Part shown: positions 1 through 8,845 of the stretch, piece by piece | Layout of the letters: every line of letters begins with the position of its first letter | How positions within the stretch are numbered: the stretch's first letter is position 1 | DNA from: Stutzerimonas stutzeri SDM-LAC | Lineage (GTDB): Bacteria > Pseudomonadota > Gammaproteobacteria > Pseudomonadales > Pseudomonadaceae | Assembly: GCF_000235745.1 (NCBI RefSeq) | Contig: NZ_AGSX01000130.1 | Coordinates: 1 to 39,787 of the forward strand | Length of the DNA stretch: 39,787 bases | Direction of reading: 5' to 3' | Notes under the pieces: model-generated | Told to the model about the DNA's origin: nothing | The model's database searches: none | The model's input: the letters and a program-made list of their open reading frames with translations, nothing else | Program-made: the position numbers and the translations under genes

Positions 1-1536
1 GTCTGAAACGATGACAAAGGTTTCCGGGTTGCGCCAGCCGGGCAACACTTCCTGCATGATGTTCGGCCCGGCCTGCATGTTGTTGGTGGCCTGGGTCCAA
101 TAGACCTTGAGGTTGCCATCGTTCAGTTCGCGGCTTTGCTGCACGGCATGGTAGCCGGGCTTTTCCGGAATGGTGCCTTCGGGCAGTTTCCAGATCTTCT
201 CGGTGACTGCGCGATGCTTGGGATTGGTAACGACCATGTCCGCGGGCAAACGGTGCGAAAAAGTGCCGACTTCACGCGCGGTGCCACAGGCTGACGGTTG
301 CCCGGTAAGCGAGAACGGGCTGTTGCCGGGCTCGCTGATCTTTCCGGTCAGCAAATGGATGTTGTAGATCATGTTGTTCGCCCAGACCCCACGGGTGTGC
401 TGGTTGAAACCCATGGTCCAGAACGACATCACCTTGGTTTTCGGATCGGCATAGAGCTCGGCCAGCATCTTCAGCCGTTCGGCCGGAACACCCGACTCGC
501 GAGCGGCGCGGTCCAGGGTGTAGGGCTTGAGGAACTCGGCATAGTCCTCAAAGCTGATATCGGTCCAACCGCCTGCATTGGCGGCATTCTCGGCCTTGAT
601 TTCCCGCGGATCGGTTGCCCGTAGGCCATAACCGATGTTGGTATTGCCTTTGGCGAACTTTGTGTGATTCTTGATGAAGTCCTGGTTGACTGCGCCACTC
701 TCGATAATGTGGTTGGCGATGTAGTTGAGAATCACCAGATCGGTCTGCGGGGTGAACACCATCGGAATATCCGCGAGATCGAAGCTGCGGTGCTCGAAGG
801 TCGACATCACGGCGACTTTCACATGCGGCGCGCTCAGGCGGCGGTCGGTCACGCGGGTCCAGAGCACCGGATGCATCTCGGCCATGTTCGAGCCCCAGAG
901 CACGAACGCGTCGGCGGCCTCGATATCGTCATAGCAGCCCATGGGCTCGTCCATGCCGAATGTACGCATGAAGCCGACAGCAGCTGAGGCCATGCAGTGA
1001 CGTGCGTTCGGGTCCAGGTTGTTGGAGCGAAAGCCTGCCTTCATCAGTTTGCTGGCCGCATAGCCTTCCCAAACGGTCCACTGGCCGGAGCCGAACATGC
1101 CGACGGCGGTGGGGCCGTGGTCACGCAGCGCGGCCTTGAACTTCTCTTCCATGATGTCGAATGCTTGTTCCCAGCTCACCGGCTGGAATTCGCCTTGCTT
1201 GTCGTACTTGCCGTTTTTCATCCGCAGCAGCGGTTCGGTCAGGCGGTCAGAGCCGTACATGATCTTCGACAGGAAATAGCCTTTGACGCAATTGATGCCG
1301 CGGTTGACCTCGGCCTTCACATCGCCATGTGTGGCGACGACGCGGTCGCCGCTGGTGGCGACCATTACGCCGCAGCCGGTACCGCAGAACCGGCACGGCG
1401 CCTTGTGCCACTTGAGTGCTGTCGCCTGCGGGTCAGTAACGAGGTTGCTGGCGCTGGTGGCGATCGGCAGGCCCGCCACGCTGGCGGCGATAGCGGCGGC
1501 GTTGGCTTTGGCGAATTGACGTCGTGTGAGGCTCAT
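1..1536 (-). CDS. napA: Periplasmic nitrate reductase catalytic subunit NapA (3' end beyond window)
   Basis: NapA reduces nitrate to nitrite in the periplasm using a Mo-bis-MGD cofactor and one [4Fe-4S] cluster, with electrons from NapB/NapC. The reading frame is open from an ATG at 1536 to the left edge, giving 512 codons of a protein usually about 830 long, so the C-terminal part is missing. The N-terminus carries a twin-arginine (Tat) signal (TRRQF, residues 4-8, then an Ala-rich stretch). Cluster ligands are visible as C-x2-C-x3-C at 48, 51 and 55 plus Cys83. The molybdenum-ligand cysteine lies in NARHCMASA at about residue 181. The ATG overlaps the napD stop by 4 nt (ATGA), so translation is probably coupled. 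napB and napC are expected to the left, outside the window. Identity is certain. Confidence 0.97.
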   Translation of the reverse strand, partial: MSLTRRQFAKANAAAIAASVAGLPIATSASNLVTDPQATALKWHKAPCRFCGTGCGVMVATSGDRVVATHGDVKAEVNRGINCVKGYFLSKIMYGSDRLTEPLLRMKNGKYDKQGEFQPVSWEQAFDIMEEKFKAALRDHGPTAVGMFGSGQWTVWEGYAASKLMKAGFRSNNLDPNARHCMASAAVGFMRTFGMDEPMGCYDDIEAADAFVLWGSNMAEMHPVLWTRVTDRRLSAPHVKVAVMSTFEHRSFDLADIPMVFTPQTDLVILNYIANHIIESGAVNQDFIKNHTKFAKGNTNIGYGLRATDPREIKAENAANAGGWTDISFEDYAEFLKPYTLDRAARESGVPAERLKMLAELYADPKTKVMSFWTMGFNQHTRGVWANNMIYNIHLLTGKISEPGNSPFSLTGQPSACGTAREVGTFSHRLPADMVVTNPKHRAVTEKIWKLPEGTIPEKPGYHAVQQSRELNDGNLKVYWTQATNNMQAGPNIMQEVLPGWRNPETFVIVSD

Positions 1537-1793
1537 TCAGACTCTCCTTCGGGGCTGAGGAGTTCGTGATAAATCAAAGCAGCGTTGAGGACGCCGGGCA
1601 ATTGTTGGATGTGGCTGATGGTGTCAAGAATGCGGCTTTCATGCTCTGCCTCGAGGACCACCACCACTTTTCCGGCGGCGCTTTCCTGGTGCAGCTCTGC
1701 GCCCGGCAATAGCACGATGTTCTGTTTCACTGCATCCATCAGCTCGGGGCGGCAGTGCACGAGGAGGCTCGCGATATGCAAGGCGTCGGTCAT
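1533..1793 (-). CDS. napD: NapD, Tat-signal-binding chaperone for NapA
   Basis: This 86-residue cytoplasmic protein belongs to the NapD family, which binds the twin-arginine signal peptide of NapA and holds it back from export until the molybdenum cofactor is inserted. The start [17 protein letters not shown] fits the first beta strand of the NapD ferredoxin-like fold, and the length is normal. It sits directly upstream of napA with a 4-nt overlap, the usual arrangement. A good Shine-Dalgarno is not obvious: GGTGGAG lies about 14 nt before the ATG. Translation may therefore depend partly on what comes from upstream (see the 18-codon mini-ORF at 1800-1856). Confidence 0.93.
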   Translation of the reverse strand: MTDALHIASLLVHCRPELMDAVKQNIVLLPGAELHQESAAGKVVVVLEAEHESRILDTISHIQQLPGVLNAALIYHELLSPEGESE

Positions 1794-1799
1794 TTTTTG

Positions 1800-1856
1800 T
1801 CAAGAAGCTCCACCTGCCCTGAAACGAGCAAGTAAATATTGAAAGGGAGTGTTCAT
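1800..1856 (-). CDS. Possible 18-residue mini-ORF between napE and napD
   Basis: An ATG 11 nt after the napE stop opens an 18-codon frame whose TGA ends 6 nt before the napD ATG. It fills the napE-napD gap almost exactly and could couple napD translation to upstream ribosomes. There is no convincing Shine-Dalgarno and no recognisable product, so this is only a candidate. It may equally be a chance reading of the spacer. Confidence 0.15.
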   Translation of the reverse strand: MNTPFQYLLARFRAGGAS

Positions 1857-1867
1857 GTTTCAGGCCA

Positions 1868-2038
1868 TCAGCTCGGCGGGCCGGGCGGGCCGAAAAACAA
1901 CTGGCTTATCCAGACGATGAAGCCATAGCCCGATACGGTCAGGACGCTCAAAAGCGGAAAGAGAAAGACCAGCAGAAAGAGGAATAGCCGTGTTTCCTCG
2001 GGCTTACCCGCAGGCGTGGGATCGGTATGGTGCGGCAC
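1868..2038 (-). CDS. napE: NapE, small membrane protein of the nitrate reductase operon
   Basis: NapE/TorE-family single-span inner-membrane protein found at the head of nap operons; its exact role is unknown. The frame has a charged N-terminal stretch (KPEETRL), one strongly hydrophobic segment (FLFLLVFLFPLLSVLTV then GYGFIVWISQLFF) and the family's GPPGPPS tail. I choose the GTG at 2038 (56 aa) because AAGGTG lies 6 nt upstream and the length matches the family. A GTG at 2047 (59 aa) or an ATG at 2101 (77 aa) is also in frame. It is the first gene after the Anr box at 2150-2163. No napF lies between napE and napD, unlike some pseudomonads. Confidence 0.85.
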   Translation of the reverse strand: MPHHTDPTPAGKPEETRLFLFLLVFLFPLLSVLTVSGYGFIVWISQLFFGPPGPPS

Positions 2039-2149
2039 TGCGTTCACCTTTAAATCGGAGTGGCGTTCGCCGAGTCTAGTTAGCCTTCTTTGCTTAATCA
2101 AAGTCAGCTGTCTATTTGACTTCGGCTATATGGGCTAAAACTGATGTTA

Positions 2150-2163
2150 TTGATCTGGATCAA
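2150..2163 (-). promoter_or_regulatory. Anr/FNR box for the nap operon
   Basis: TTGATCTGGATCAA is a perfect match to the FNR/Anr consensus TTGAT-N4-ATCAA. It is centred about 118 nt upstream of the chosen napE start. A -10-like TATAGC lies on the minus strand at 2125-2130, about 29 bp from the box centre, close to the spacing of a class II FNR-activated promoter. The likely reading is induction of nap at low oxygen. Because the site lies in a divergent intergenic region it could also affect the MFS gene at 2316. Confidence 0.75.
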
Positions 2164-2315
2164 GGAATGGGCTCTAGCTGGCCGCGCTTGGTTGATCGTG
2201 TTCAGTAGTAATATCCCGCTGGAACGGCTCTGGCAAGCGGCTTGGTGCCGCAGAGGCTGTGGTAGGCTGCACCGCTTTTTAAGCTCGCGCTGTGGCGGGC
2301 CTAGGGATTGTATCC

Positions 2316-3500
2316 ATGCCTTGTGACTCGTTTGATTCTCATCTGAAACGCGGCACCGCTGCTTATCATCGGGCAACGCTGGCGCTGTTCTGCGCCGGAT
2401 TCGCAACCTTTGCCATGCTCTATTGCGTGCAGCCATTGCTGCCGTTGTTGGCCTCGCATTTTTCGGTGTCGGCAGCGACCAGCAGCCTGGCTTTGTCGTT
2501 AACGACGCTGTCGCTGGCGCTCTGCCTGTTAATAGCTGGAGGCTTGGCCGAAAGCTGGGGACGAAAGCGTGTCATGGGCGTGGCACTCCTGTTGGCTGGC
2601 TTGCTCGGTCTTGCTTGCGCAATGGTGGAATCCTGGGCGCTGCTGCTTGTGTTGCGGGCCTTGCTGGGGCTAGCGCTCAGCGGGCTTCCGGCATTGGCGA
2701 TGGCTTACGTGGGGGAGGAGTTCGACCCCGAATCGTTGCCCGCAGCGATGGGTCTGTATATCGGTGGAACTGCTCTAGGTGGGCTTTTGGGCAGGCTTCT
2801 GTCGGGCCTGCTAAGTGATCTTGGTGGTTGGCAACTGGCGCTCGGCGGGATTGCCGGCTTGGGTCTGGCAGCGCTGGTAGCTTTCGTCTGGCTGCTGCCG
2901 GCCTCTCGTCATTTCAAGGCGCAACCGTTGTCGCTGCGCGGGCTGCTGAGCAATTTTTCCGAGCACCTGAGCAACCCCATTCTGCGTAACCTGTTCCTAC
3001 AGGCATTCCTGCTCATGGGCGGCTTCGTCGCCTTGTTCAACTACATTGGGTTTCGTCTGGCCGGGCCGCCGTTCGGTCTTTCCTCGACCGTCATCGGTCT
3101 ACTGTTTACCGTGTATCTGGCCGGAATCTTCAGCGCGGGTTGGGCCGGGCGGCTGGTGCCACGCCTGGGCGCGAGAAAGGTGCTGCAAGGCGGTGTCGTG
3201 CTGATGCTTTTGGGTGTGGGGCTGTGCTCAACGCCCTGGCTGATCGCGATCGTGGCCGGACTGGCGTTGTTCACGTTGGGCTTTTTCGCCGCGCATGCCG
3301 TGGCCAGCGGGCAGGTTGGGGTGCATGCCAGGGGCGCGAAGGCGCAGGCGTCGGCGCTTTACCTGTGCGCCTATTACCTGGGTTCGAGTGTGGTGGGTTA
3401 TGCCGCGGGCTACGTATGGGAGCATGCGGGATGGCTGCCGTTGATGGCGGTGCTCGCTGCGCTGTTCGTGATTGCCGCCTGGCGTGCCAGTCGCCTGTAA
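2316..3500 (+). CDS. MFS transporter, YnfM-like exporter
   Basis: A 394-residue major facilitator protein with about 12 hydrophobic segments, in the range of drug:H+ antiporter-type carriers; substrate unknown. The loop between TM2 and TM3 carries the MFS signature (GGLAESWGRKRVMG), and a second-half counterpart reads GWAGRLVPRLGARKV. A YnfM-like efflux carrier is the closest type I recognise. I start at the ATG at 2316 with AGGG 9 nt upstream; an in-frame GTG at 2292 would add eight residues. It is divergent from nap and converges on the sprT-like gene, with 12 nt between the stops. Confidence 0.85.
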   Translation: MPCDSFDSHLKRGTAAYHRATLALFCAGFATFAMLYCVQPLLPLLASHFSVSAATSSLALSLTTLSLALCLLIAGGLAESWGRKRVMGVALLLAGLLGLACAMVESWALLLVLRALLGLALSGLPALAMAYVGEEFDPESLPAAMGLYIGGTALGGLLGRLLSGLLSDLGGWQLALGGIAGLGLAALVAFVWLLPASRHFKAQPLSLRGLLSNFSEHLSNPILRNLFLQAFLLMGGFVALFNYIGFRLAGPPFGLSSTVIGLLFTVYLAGIFSAGWAGRLVPRLGARKVLQGGVVLMLLGVGLCSTPWLIAIVAGLALFTLGFFAAHAVASGQVGVHARGAKAQASALYLCAYYLGSSVVGYAAGYVWEHAGWLPLMAVLAALFVIAAWRASRL

Positions 3501-3512
3501 CGCGCTGGGCAG

Positions 3513-4007
3513 TCAGTCGATTCGCTGTTCACCGCTAAAGGCCAGGGTGGCACGGCAGCTGCGACAGAAGTAACGGCGACCTTTGCGTACCAACGCATGG
3601 CGCTGCGCTGTAAACGGAAAATCGCGCTCGGGGCAGGCGCAGCGATAGATGTAGGCGCTGGTCTGCCGCCGGCTGATCGCGTAGCTATGGCAGCGATCGG
3701 GAGTCAGTTCGTACACGCCGCGCATGATCAATTGCCACTCTTCACCATGGGGGCGAATCCGACCGCCGAACATCTGGTGAGCGACCAGATGGGCCACTTC
3801 GTGAGCCACGGTCTGCTTCAGGAAGTGCTCGCGGTTTTCCTGATACAGCTGCGGATTGAAGCGCAGCAGATTGGTCGTCAGATGCGCAACGCCGGCTTTC
3901 TGCCCACGCAGTTTGAAGCTGACTTGCGGTCGTTCGAAGCGCTTGTTGAAAAAAGCTTCAGCCTGTTGATAACAGGCCTCGACTCGGGCGTGTAGCTGAT
4001 CGGGCAT
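3513..4007 (-). CDS. sprT: SprT-family zinc metalloprotease-like protein
   Basis: A 164-residue SprT-like protein. The zincin helix HEVAH is at residues 69-73, with a further candidate ligand His87 in RPHGEEW. A C-terminal zinc-ribbon-like part carries Cys pairs in YRCACPE and FCRSC. Length and layout match bacterial SprT. Related eukaryotic Spartan/SprT proteins cut DNA-protein crosslinks, but the role of bacterial SprT is not well established. GGAGG lies a few nt before the ATG. It is a single-gene unit convergent with the MFS gene. Confidence 0.93.
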   Translation of the reverse strand: MPDQLHARVEACYQQAEAFFNKRFERPQVSFKLRGQKAGVAHLTTNLLRFNPQLYQENREHFLKQTVAHEVAHLVAHQMFGGRIRPHGEEWQLIMRGVYELTPDRCHSYAISRRQTSAYIYRCACPERDFPFTAQRHALVRKGRRYFCRSCRATLAFSGEQRID

Positions 4008-4061
4008 AGGGCCTCCGGAGAAGCCCCGAATTATGCCGTATCACGCCTGGCTGACAACCGT

Positions 4062-4727
4062 TCAGAGACCGCCGGGCTCGCTTTGTGGCCGTTCCTCCTG
4101 GGTGCCATATGCCTGGTCCTGTTGGTCTGTGCGCTCATAGTTCGGCTGGATGAACTGCGACCAGAACAGAATCATGGACACCAGAATAGTCACCATCACC
4201 AGCAACGCCACGGCCCAGATCGAGCTCGCGTAGAGAAAGCTCTGCGAACTGCGCTGGCGCATGAATGCGGGCAGGCCGGTGAACAGCAGATACGTGGAAT
4301 AGATACCTGCGATCAGCAGAACAATGGCGGCAAACCAGCGATTCGGGTACAGACCCGTCACGCCGGCGAGTAGGAAGGGCGTGATCACATACGCGACGAA
4401 GCCGATGCATTGATTGAGGCTGGGTTGTACGTCGAACGCGCGAGCCATCCAGCGTACGAAGAAGCCCATGATCACGGTGCCGATGACGATGGCCAGATAC
4501 AGCAACACGCACAATTGCAAAGCACTGGTAATGGTGAGCCGAACGCGTTCATCTTCGACCAGGCTCCAGCCCACGAACGTGACACCGATAAACAGGCATA
4601 CCGCAGGAATCAGCGCCAACAACAGCAAATGCGTCATGTAATGCAAGCCGTGAGCGTCTTCCTTCTGGCGAATGATCTCCCAGGCTCGGTCTGGCCGGGT
4701 AAACAGGCTGATGAATTCTGGTGTCAT
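4062..4727 (-). CDS. Yip1-family inner-membrane protein (copy 2 of a tandem pair)
   Basis: A 221-residue protein with a soluble N-terminal stretch (MTPEFISLFTRPDRAWEII, resembling the entry of Yip1-domain proteins), about five hydrophobic segments and a polar, Gln/Glu-rich C-terminal tail of about 30 residues. It is paralogous to the upstream gene at 4868-5467, sharing GWS, SALQL, WM-R, QCI-F-AY-TP, LYP--W, TYLL--GLP-FM and FL--SS in the same order. The ATG at 4727 has a strong AGGAGGT. A frame extending further upstream has no comparable start signal and crosses an inverted repeat. Function is unknown; a membrane-organisation role is only suggested by the domain name. Confidence 0.85.
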   Translation of the reverse strand: MTPEFISLFTRPDRAWEIIRQKEDAHGLHYMTHLLLLALIPAVCLFIGVTFVGWSLVEDERVRLTITSALQLCVLLYLAIVIGTVIMGFFVRWMARAFDVQPSLNQCIGFVAYVITPFLLAGVTGLYPNRWFAAIVLLIAGIYSTYLLFTGLPAFMRQRSSQSFLYASSIWAVALLVMVTILVSMILFWSQFIQPNYERTDQQDQAYGTQEERPQSEPGGL

Positions 4728-4748
4728 GGCGACCTCCTGATGCCGATG

Positions 4749-4782
4749 CTTGAGCGCGAACCTTCTGGTATAGACGCTCAAG
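4749..4782 (-). promoter_or_regulatory. Inverted repeat before the second Yip1 gene
   Basis: Eight-base arms CTTGAGCG (4749-4756) and CGCTCAAG (4775-4782) enclose 18 nt and sit just upstream of the AGGAGGT of the 4727 gene. A TATACC lies within the loop on the minus strand, so this could be an operator over a promoter or a leader hairpin. The sequence does not decide between them. Confidence 0.4.
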
Positions 4783-4816
4783 CGTGGCAGGGATTCAACG
4801 CCACTGTGTCGCAGAC

Positions 4817-4853
4817 GAAAACGGGCCGACGCTGAAGGCGATCGCGTCGGCCC
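4817..4853 (-). terminator. Rho-independent terminator after the first Yip1 gene
   Basis: A perfect 10-bp stem, GGGCCGACGC (4823-4832) with GCGTCGGCCC (4844-4853), is followed on the minus strand by G then TTTT. It lies 14 nt past the stop of the 4868-5467 gene and separates the two Yip1 paralogues, so they are probably not one simple transcript. Confidence 0.75.
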
Positions 4854-4867
4854 AGTTGCTGGCGAGG

Positions 4868-5467
4868 TTAGCGGATGTAGATCGGCCCGACGCCCATGCC
4901 CCACGTAATTACCGACAGCGCCAGAATCGCTACCAGGACCACCAGCCCTACAGCCAATACCGAACTGGAGAACAGGAAACCCTCATCGGAGGGTATGTTC
5001 ATGAATGTCGGCAGACCAACATAGAGCAGGTAGGTTGTGTAGCAGATTGCAGCCGTACCCACGATCATTCCCAGCCAGATGTCCGGGTAGAGCGCGGCCA
5101 GCCCGCCGACGAACAGTGGCGTGGCGGTGTACGCTGCGAACACGATGCACTGGACAAGCGTTGGACTGGCGTCATAGGTACGGGACATCCAGTGGATGAA
5201 GCCACCCATGACGGCGACGCCGGCAAGCATCGCCAGGTAAGAAAGGATGGTCAGTTGTAGTGCACTGCTTTCGGTTAGCTTGACCGCTTCGCCTCCGCCA
5301 ATGCTCCAGCCGATCTGGGTTGTGCCGATGAAAGCCGAGATGGCGGGAATAGCCGCCAGTGCCGCCACCTCTCCAAGGTGCAAACGGCCTACGGCGCGTT
5401 CTTCTCCGGTGATTTCCTGCCATTCCTGGCCAGGGTGAGCAAACAGTCCCCAAACGTGATTGATCAT
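4868..5467 (-). CDS. Yip1-family inner-membrane protein (copy 1 of a tandem pair)
   Basis: A 199-residue membrane protein with a short soluble N-terminus (MINHVWGLFAHPGQEWQEI) and about five hydrophobic segments. It ends almost directly after the last one, without the polar tail of its paralogue at 4062-4727. Conserved positions shared with that paralogue span the whole hydrophobic region, so they arose by duplication. GAGGAGA precedes the ATG. A TATACT -10 with an inverted repeat directly downstream lies 78 nt upstream, and a strong terminator follows the stop. Function is unknown. Confidence 0.85.
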   Translation of the reverse strand: MINHVWGLFAHPGQEWQEITGEERAVGRLHLGEVAALAAIPAISAFIGTTQIGWSIGGGEAVKLTESSALQLTILSYLAMLAGVAVMGGFIHWMSRTYDASPTLVQCIVFAAYTATPLFVGGLAALYPDIWLGMIVGTAAICYTTYLLYVGLPTFMNIPSDEGFLFSSSVLAVGLVVLVAILALSVITWGMGVGPIYIR

Positions 5468-5528
5468 GCCAGCGTCTCCTCGGTTTTGGAGGGTCGCTTC
5501 GCCTGGCGTGCCGTCAGTTGGACGGGCG

Positions 5529-5550
5529 TGCGACCTTATGTCGCAGTATA
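5529..5550 (-). promoter_or_regulatory. Promoter -10 with overlapping inverted repeat, first Yip1 gene
   Basis: On the minus strand TATACT (5545-5550) is a near-consensus -10; the -35 at 17-bp spacing is poor. Immediately downstream, and overlapping it by one base, is the inverted repeat TGCGAC-N5-GTCGCA (5529-5545). The repeat would cover the transcription start, a typical place for a repressor or for a leader hairpin. Confidence 0.45.
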
Positions 5551-5604
5551 GGGAGGAGGCGTTACGGTGTACGGGATGGGTTAGAGCAATTGGAAGCTAT
5601 CAGC

Positions 5605-6234
5605 CTATCGGTAATAGCGTTGCAGTATTTCCATCGCCAGATTGATTGACTGCAGGCGTGTCGTGCTGCCGCCTCGGTCCGGGTGGTGAATGCTTACCAA
5701 CTGACGATAGCGGCGCTTGATGGTATGCAGGCTCAACGACGCGGCTTCCTGATCCAGCTCGAACAGTTCCAGGGCTGCACGCTTCTGCTCTGGATCCCAT
5801 ATTTCGTTGCGTTCACCCAGGTGATCGCCGCGCATGCGCGACCAGAAGCTCGCCAGTAACCGTTCCACTTCTGTCTCATCGGTGTCACGGAGGTTCGTCA
5901 GGTCGAGGTAGTAGTCGCGCAGCGGATCGCTTTCAACAAGACCGCTGACCCCGGGCACGTAGGGTTGAAGCTGGACGCACAACGGCGAAATCTGCACGCT
6001 GTGGCTCGTCTCGCCCCAAAGCTGGTCGCGCAAGCGGTACAACGCGTTGAACACGAGGAAATGGGTACGGAACAGCACCAGCTTGTCGAGCAGCGGCAGG
6101 TTCGGGATATGCGTGCTATGACGGGCCTTGAGTTGCTGAATCAGTTCGTATTCGCTGCAGCCGTCCGGCTGTTCGCGCAGCAGTACGAATATCTGCTCGG
6201 CCAGGTCCATGTCGGATTCGAGATCATTATTCAT
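5605..6234 (-). CDS. DnaJ-related protein with C-terminal J domain
   Basis: A 209-residue cytoplasmic protein. The first roughly 140 residues match the N-terminal region of DnaJ-related proteins of gammaproteobacteria (start DLAEQIFVLLREQPDGCSEYELIQ). A compact J domain closes the protein with the HPD motif at about 184-186 (SIHHPDRGG). HPD is the element that stimulates DnaK ATPase, so it probably acts as a specialised DnaK co-chaperone; the client is unknown. There is no zinc-finger or G/F region. Divergent from ttcA with about 110 nt between the starts. The Shine-Dalgarno is weak (TAGG). Confidence 0.85.
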   Translation of the reverse strand: MNNDLESDMDLAEQIFVLLREQPDGCSEYELIQQLKARHSTHIPNLPLLDKLVLFRTHFLVFNALYRLRDQLWGETSHSVQISPLCVQLQPYVPGVSGLVESDPLRDYYLDLTNLRDTDETEVERLLASFWSRMRGDHLGERNEIWDPEQKRAALELFELDQEAASLSLHTIKRRYRQLVSIHHPDRGGSTTRLQSINLAMEILQRYYR

Positions 6235-6345
6235 GGCGAAAGCCTAGCATAAGGCCAGCGTTGCAAATGGCTGGATGGATGGGGTGGGGCACTGGTGCTT
6301 TTTGCGCGTAAAATGCGCGCCTTTCGCATCTCACCGGACTCTGAA

Positions 6346-7170
6346 ATGGGCAACCTCTCGGTCAACCAGAACAAACTGCAGAAGCGTCTGCGTCGCCTTG
6401 CTGGCGAGGCGGTCACCGATTTCAACATGATCGAGGAAGGCGACAAGGTGATGGTCTGCCTGTCCGGCGGCAAGGACAGCTACACCATGCTCGACGTGTT
6501 GCTATACCTGCAAAAGGTCGCGCCGGTCAGGTTCGAGATCGTCGCCGTGAACATGGACCAGAAGCAGCCCGGCTTCCCCGAGCACGTGCTGCCTGAGTAC
6601 CTGAAATCCATCGGTGTCGAGTACCACATCGTCGAGAAGGACACCTACTCGGTGGTCAAGGAGAAGATTCCGGAAGGCAGGACCACCTGCTCGCTGTGCT
6701 CGCGCCTGCGTCGCGGCACGCTGTATACCTTCGCCGACGAGATCGGTGCGACCAAAATGGCGCTCGGTCACCACCGTGACGACATCCTCGAGACGTTCTT
6801 CCTCAACATGTTCTACGGCGGCACCCTCAAGGCTATGCCGCCCAAGCTGCTTTCCGATGATGGGCGCAACGTAGTGATTCGCCCGTTGGCCTACTGCAGC
6901 GAGGCGGATATCGAAGCCTACTCGCAGATGAAGGAATTCCCGATCATCCCGTGCAACCTCTGCGGCTCGCAGGAAAACCTGCAACGCCAGGTGGTCAAGG
7001 AGATGCTGCAGGAGTGGGAGCGCAAGTCGCCGGGTCGCGTCGAGATCATGTTCCGCGCCTTGCAGAACGTGGTGCCGTCTCAACTGGCTGATCGCAACCT
7101 GTTCGATTTCACCAGCCTGCGCATCGACAACGACGCTACGCCACGCTTTTTCGACGTGATGAGTGTGTAA
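6346..7170 (+). CDS. ttcA: tRNA 2-thiocytidine(32) synthetase TtcA
   Basis: TtcA makes 2-thiocytidine at position 32 of certain tRNAs, using ATP to activate the base and an [Fe-S] cluster for sulfur transfer. The 274-residue protein has the PP-loop SGGKDS at 40-45 and the family's two cysteine pairs, CSLC at 114-117 and CNLC at 202-205. The GHHRDD stretch after residue 140 is also typical. I choose the ATG at 6346 ([10 protein letters not shown]), which gives the standard Pseudomonas length; an upstream in-frame ATG at 6295 would add 17 residues that look like promoter DNA. A TAAAAT -10 lies at 6309-6314, between short GCGCG/CGCGC arms. Confidence 0.96.
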   Translation: MGNLSVNQNKLQKRLRRLAGEAVTDFNMIEEGDKVMVCLSGGKDSYTMLDVLLYLQKVAPVRFEIVAVNMDQKQPGFPEHVLPEYLKSIGVEYHIVEKDTYSVVKEKIPEGRTTCSLCSRLRRGTLYTFADEIGATKMALGHHRDDILETFFLNMFYGGTLKAMPPKLLSDDGRNVVIRPLAYCSEADIEAYSQMKEFPIIPCNLCGSQENLQRQVVKEMLQEWERKSPGRVEIMFRALQNVVPSQLADRNLFDFTSLRIDNDATPRFFDVMSV

Positions 7171-7378
7171 CGGCAGCCGCAAGCTGCAAGCTATAAGTCG
7201 TAGGGAAGCTCTTGTGGGGCGTGTTTCAGCCCCGACGGCAACTGTAACCTGGTCGCGGGCCATGCGGTGTTCTGCATCGGCCCGGTGCTTCTGATACTAG
7301 CGATCTACGCTGTCGTTTGAGGTGAGGTTTTGCCCCGGCTCGCCATCCGAGCCAGGGTGTAACCCAGCGTATGCAATG
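7171..7378. other. Intergenic region between ttcA and the DAHP synthase gene with short inverted repeats
   Basis: No gene is visible in these 208 nt between convergent stops. It holds the short tandem GCAAGCT/GCAAGCT near the ttcA stop, a REP-like GGGGC-N8-GCCCC hairpin (7216-7233), and a hairpin GGCTCG-N5-CGAGCC near 7340. None is followed by a proper T-run, so calling a classic terminator is not justified. Confidence 0.35.
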
Positions 7379-8728
7379 TCAGCTCGGTCGAACCTGCTTC
7401 AACGTTTCAGCGATCATGAAGGCCATTTCCAGCGACTGATCGGCGTTGAGCCGCGGATCGCAGTGGGTGTGGTAACGGTCGCAGAGGCCGTCTTCGGTGA
7501 TCGGGCGCGAACCTCCGATGCACTCGGTGACGTTTTGCCCGGTCATTTCGATGTGAATCCCGCCGGGGTAACTGCCTTCGGCGCGATGCACGTCGAAAAA
7601 CTGCCGCACTTCGGCCAGTACCCGAGCAAAGTCCCGGGTCTTGTAGCCGCTGGACGCTTTCATGGTGTTGCCGTGCATCGGGTCGGAGCTCCACAGCACT
7701 TGACGACCTTCACACTGCACGGCCTGGATCAGCCGTGGCAGGCCCTCTTGGACCTTGTCGGCACCCATGCGCACGATAAGGTTAAGGCGGCCGGGATCGT
7801 TCTCGGGATTGAGGGTATCGATCAGGCGGATCAGCTCATCGCTGTCCATGCTTGGCCCGACCTTTACGCCGATCGGGTTACCGACGCCACGCAGGAATTC
7901 CACATGGGCGCCGTCCAGCTGCCGCGTACGATCACCGATCCAGAGCATGTGTGCCGAGCAGTCATACCAGCCGCCAGTGAGGCTATCCTGGCGCACAAAC
8001 GCCTGCTCGTAATTCAGCAGCAGCGCCTCGTGCGCGGTGAAGAAGCTGGTTTCGCGCAACTGCGGTGCATTGTCCATTCCACAGGCACGCATGAATCTCA
8101 GCGCCTGGTCGATCCGCGCGCCCAACTGGTGGTACTTCTCCGCCATCTGCGAATTGGCGATGAAATCGAGATTCCACTGATGCACCTGATGCAAGTCGGC
8201 GAAGCCGCCCTGGGCGAACGCGCGCAGCAGGTTCAGGCTGGACGTCGATTGATGGTAGGCCTGCAGCAGGCGCTCCGGATCCGGTACGCGGCTTTTCTCA
8301 TCGAAGCCAATGCCGTTAACGATATCGCCGCGGTACGCCGGCAAGGTAACGCCGTCGATGGTCTCGCCACCGGACGAGCGCGGCTTGGCGAACTGGCCCG
8401 CCATGCGCCCGACCTTGATAACCGGGCAGCCCGCGGCAAAGGTCATCACCACCGCCATCTGCAGCAGCACCTTGAACGTGTCGCGGATTTTCGGTGCGGA
8501 AAACTCGGCGAAGCTTTCCGCGCAATCGCCGCCTTGCAGCAGAAAAGCGCGACCCTGAGTGACCTCGGCGAATTGCCGGCGCAGCTCCCGTGCCTCGCCA
8601 GCGAACACCAGTGGCGGCAAGCTCGCTAGAGTCGCCTCAACGCGCTGCAGATGGGCGGCGTCCGGATACTCAGGCTGCTGCTGGATGGGCTTGTTTCTCC
8701 AACTGGTGGGGCTCCAGGCTTGGCTCAT
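7379..8728 (-). CDS. Class II 3-deoxy-7-phosphoheptulonate (DAHP) synthase
   Basis: This enzyme condenses phosphoenolpyruvate and erythrose 4-phosphate, the first step of the shikimate pathway. The 449-residue sequence is the class II (plant-like) type: [15 protein letters not shown] near the N-terminus, [10 protein letters not shown] at about 63-72, [15 protein letters not shown], and the metal/substrate region SDPMHGNT and [13 protein letters not shown]. It lacks the long N-terminal extension of mycobacterial AroG. The ATG at 8728 has GGA upstream, and a TAAAAT -10 lies on the minus strand at 8761-8766. Class II enzymes in pseudomonads occur beside class I ones; which dominates here cannot be told. 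Confidence 0.93.
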   Translation of the reverse strand: MSQAWSPTSWRNKPIQQQPEYPDAAHLQRVEATLASLPPLVFAGEARELRRQFAEVTQGRAFLLQGGDCAESFAEFSAPKIRDTFKVLLQMAVVMTFAAGCPVIKVGRMAGQFAKPRSSGGETIDGVTLPAYRGDIVNGIGFDEKSRVPDPERLLQAYHQSTSSLNLLRAFAQGGFADLHQVHQWNLDFIANSQMAEKYHQLGARIDQALRFMRACGMDNAPQLRETSFFTAHEALLLNYEQAFVRQDSLTGGWYDCSAHMLWIGDRTRQLDGAHVEFLRGVGNPIGVKVGPSMDSDELIRLIDTLNPENDPGRLNLIVRMGADKVQEGLPRLIQAVQCEGRQVLWSSDPMHGNTMKASSGYKTRDFARVLAEVRQFFDVHRAEGSYPGGIHIEMTGQNVTECIGGSRPITEDGLCDRYHTHCDPRLNADQSLEMAFMIAETLKQVRPS

Positions 8729-8845
8729 GGAAATTTATTCCGTCCGTAAAAAGTGTGCGAATTTTACCTGATGCGCCAGCTCGGCGCTGATAGCCCTTGC
8801 CAATCGGGCTGGTAAGATGCGCCGACCGGTTTGGGAGTGAGCGCA

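Noticed and set aside
7322-8629. 435-codon plus-strand frame opposite the DAHP synthase gene
   Set aside because: Codon shadow of a well-supported enzyme gene; no ribosome-binding site or recognisable motif.
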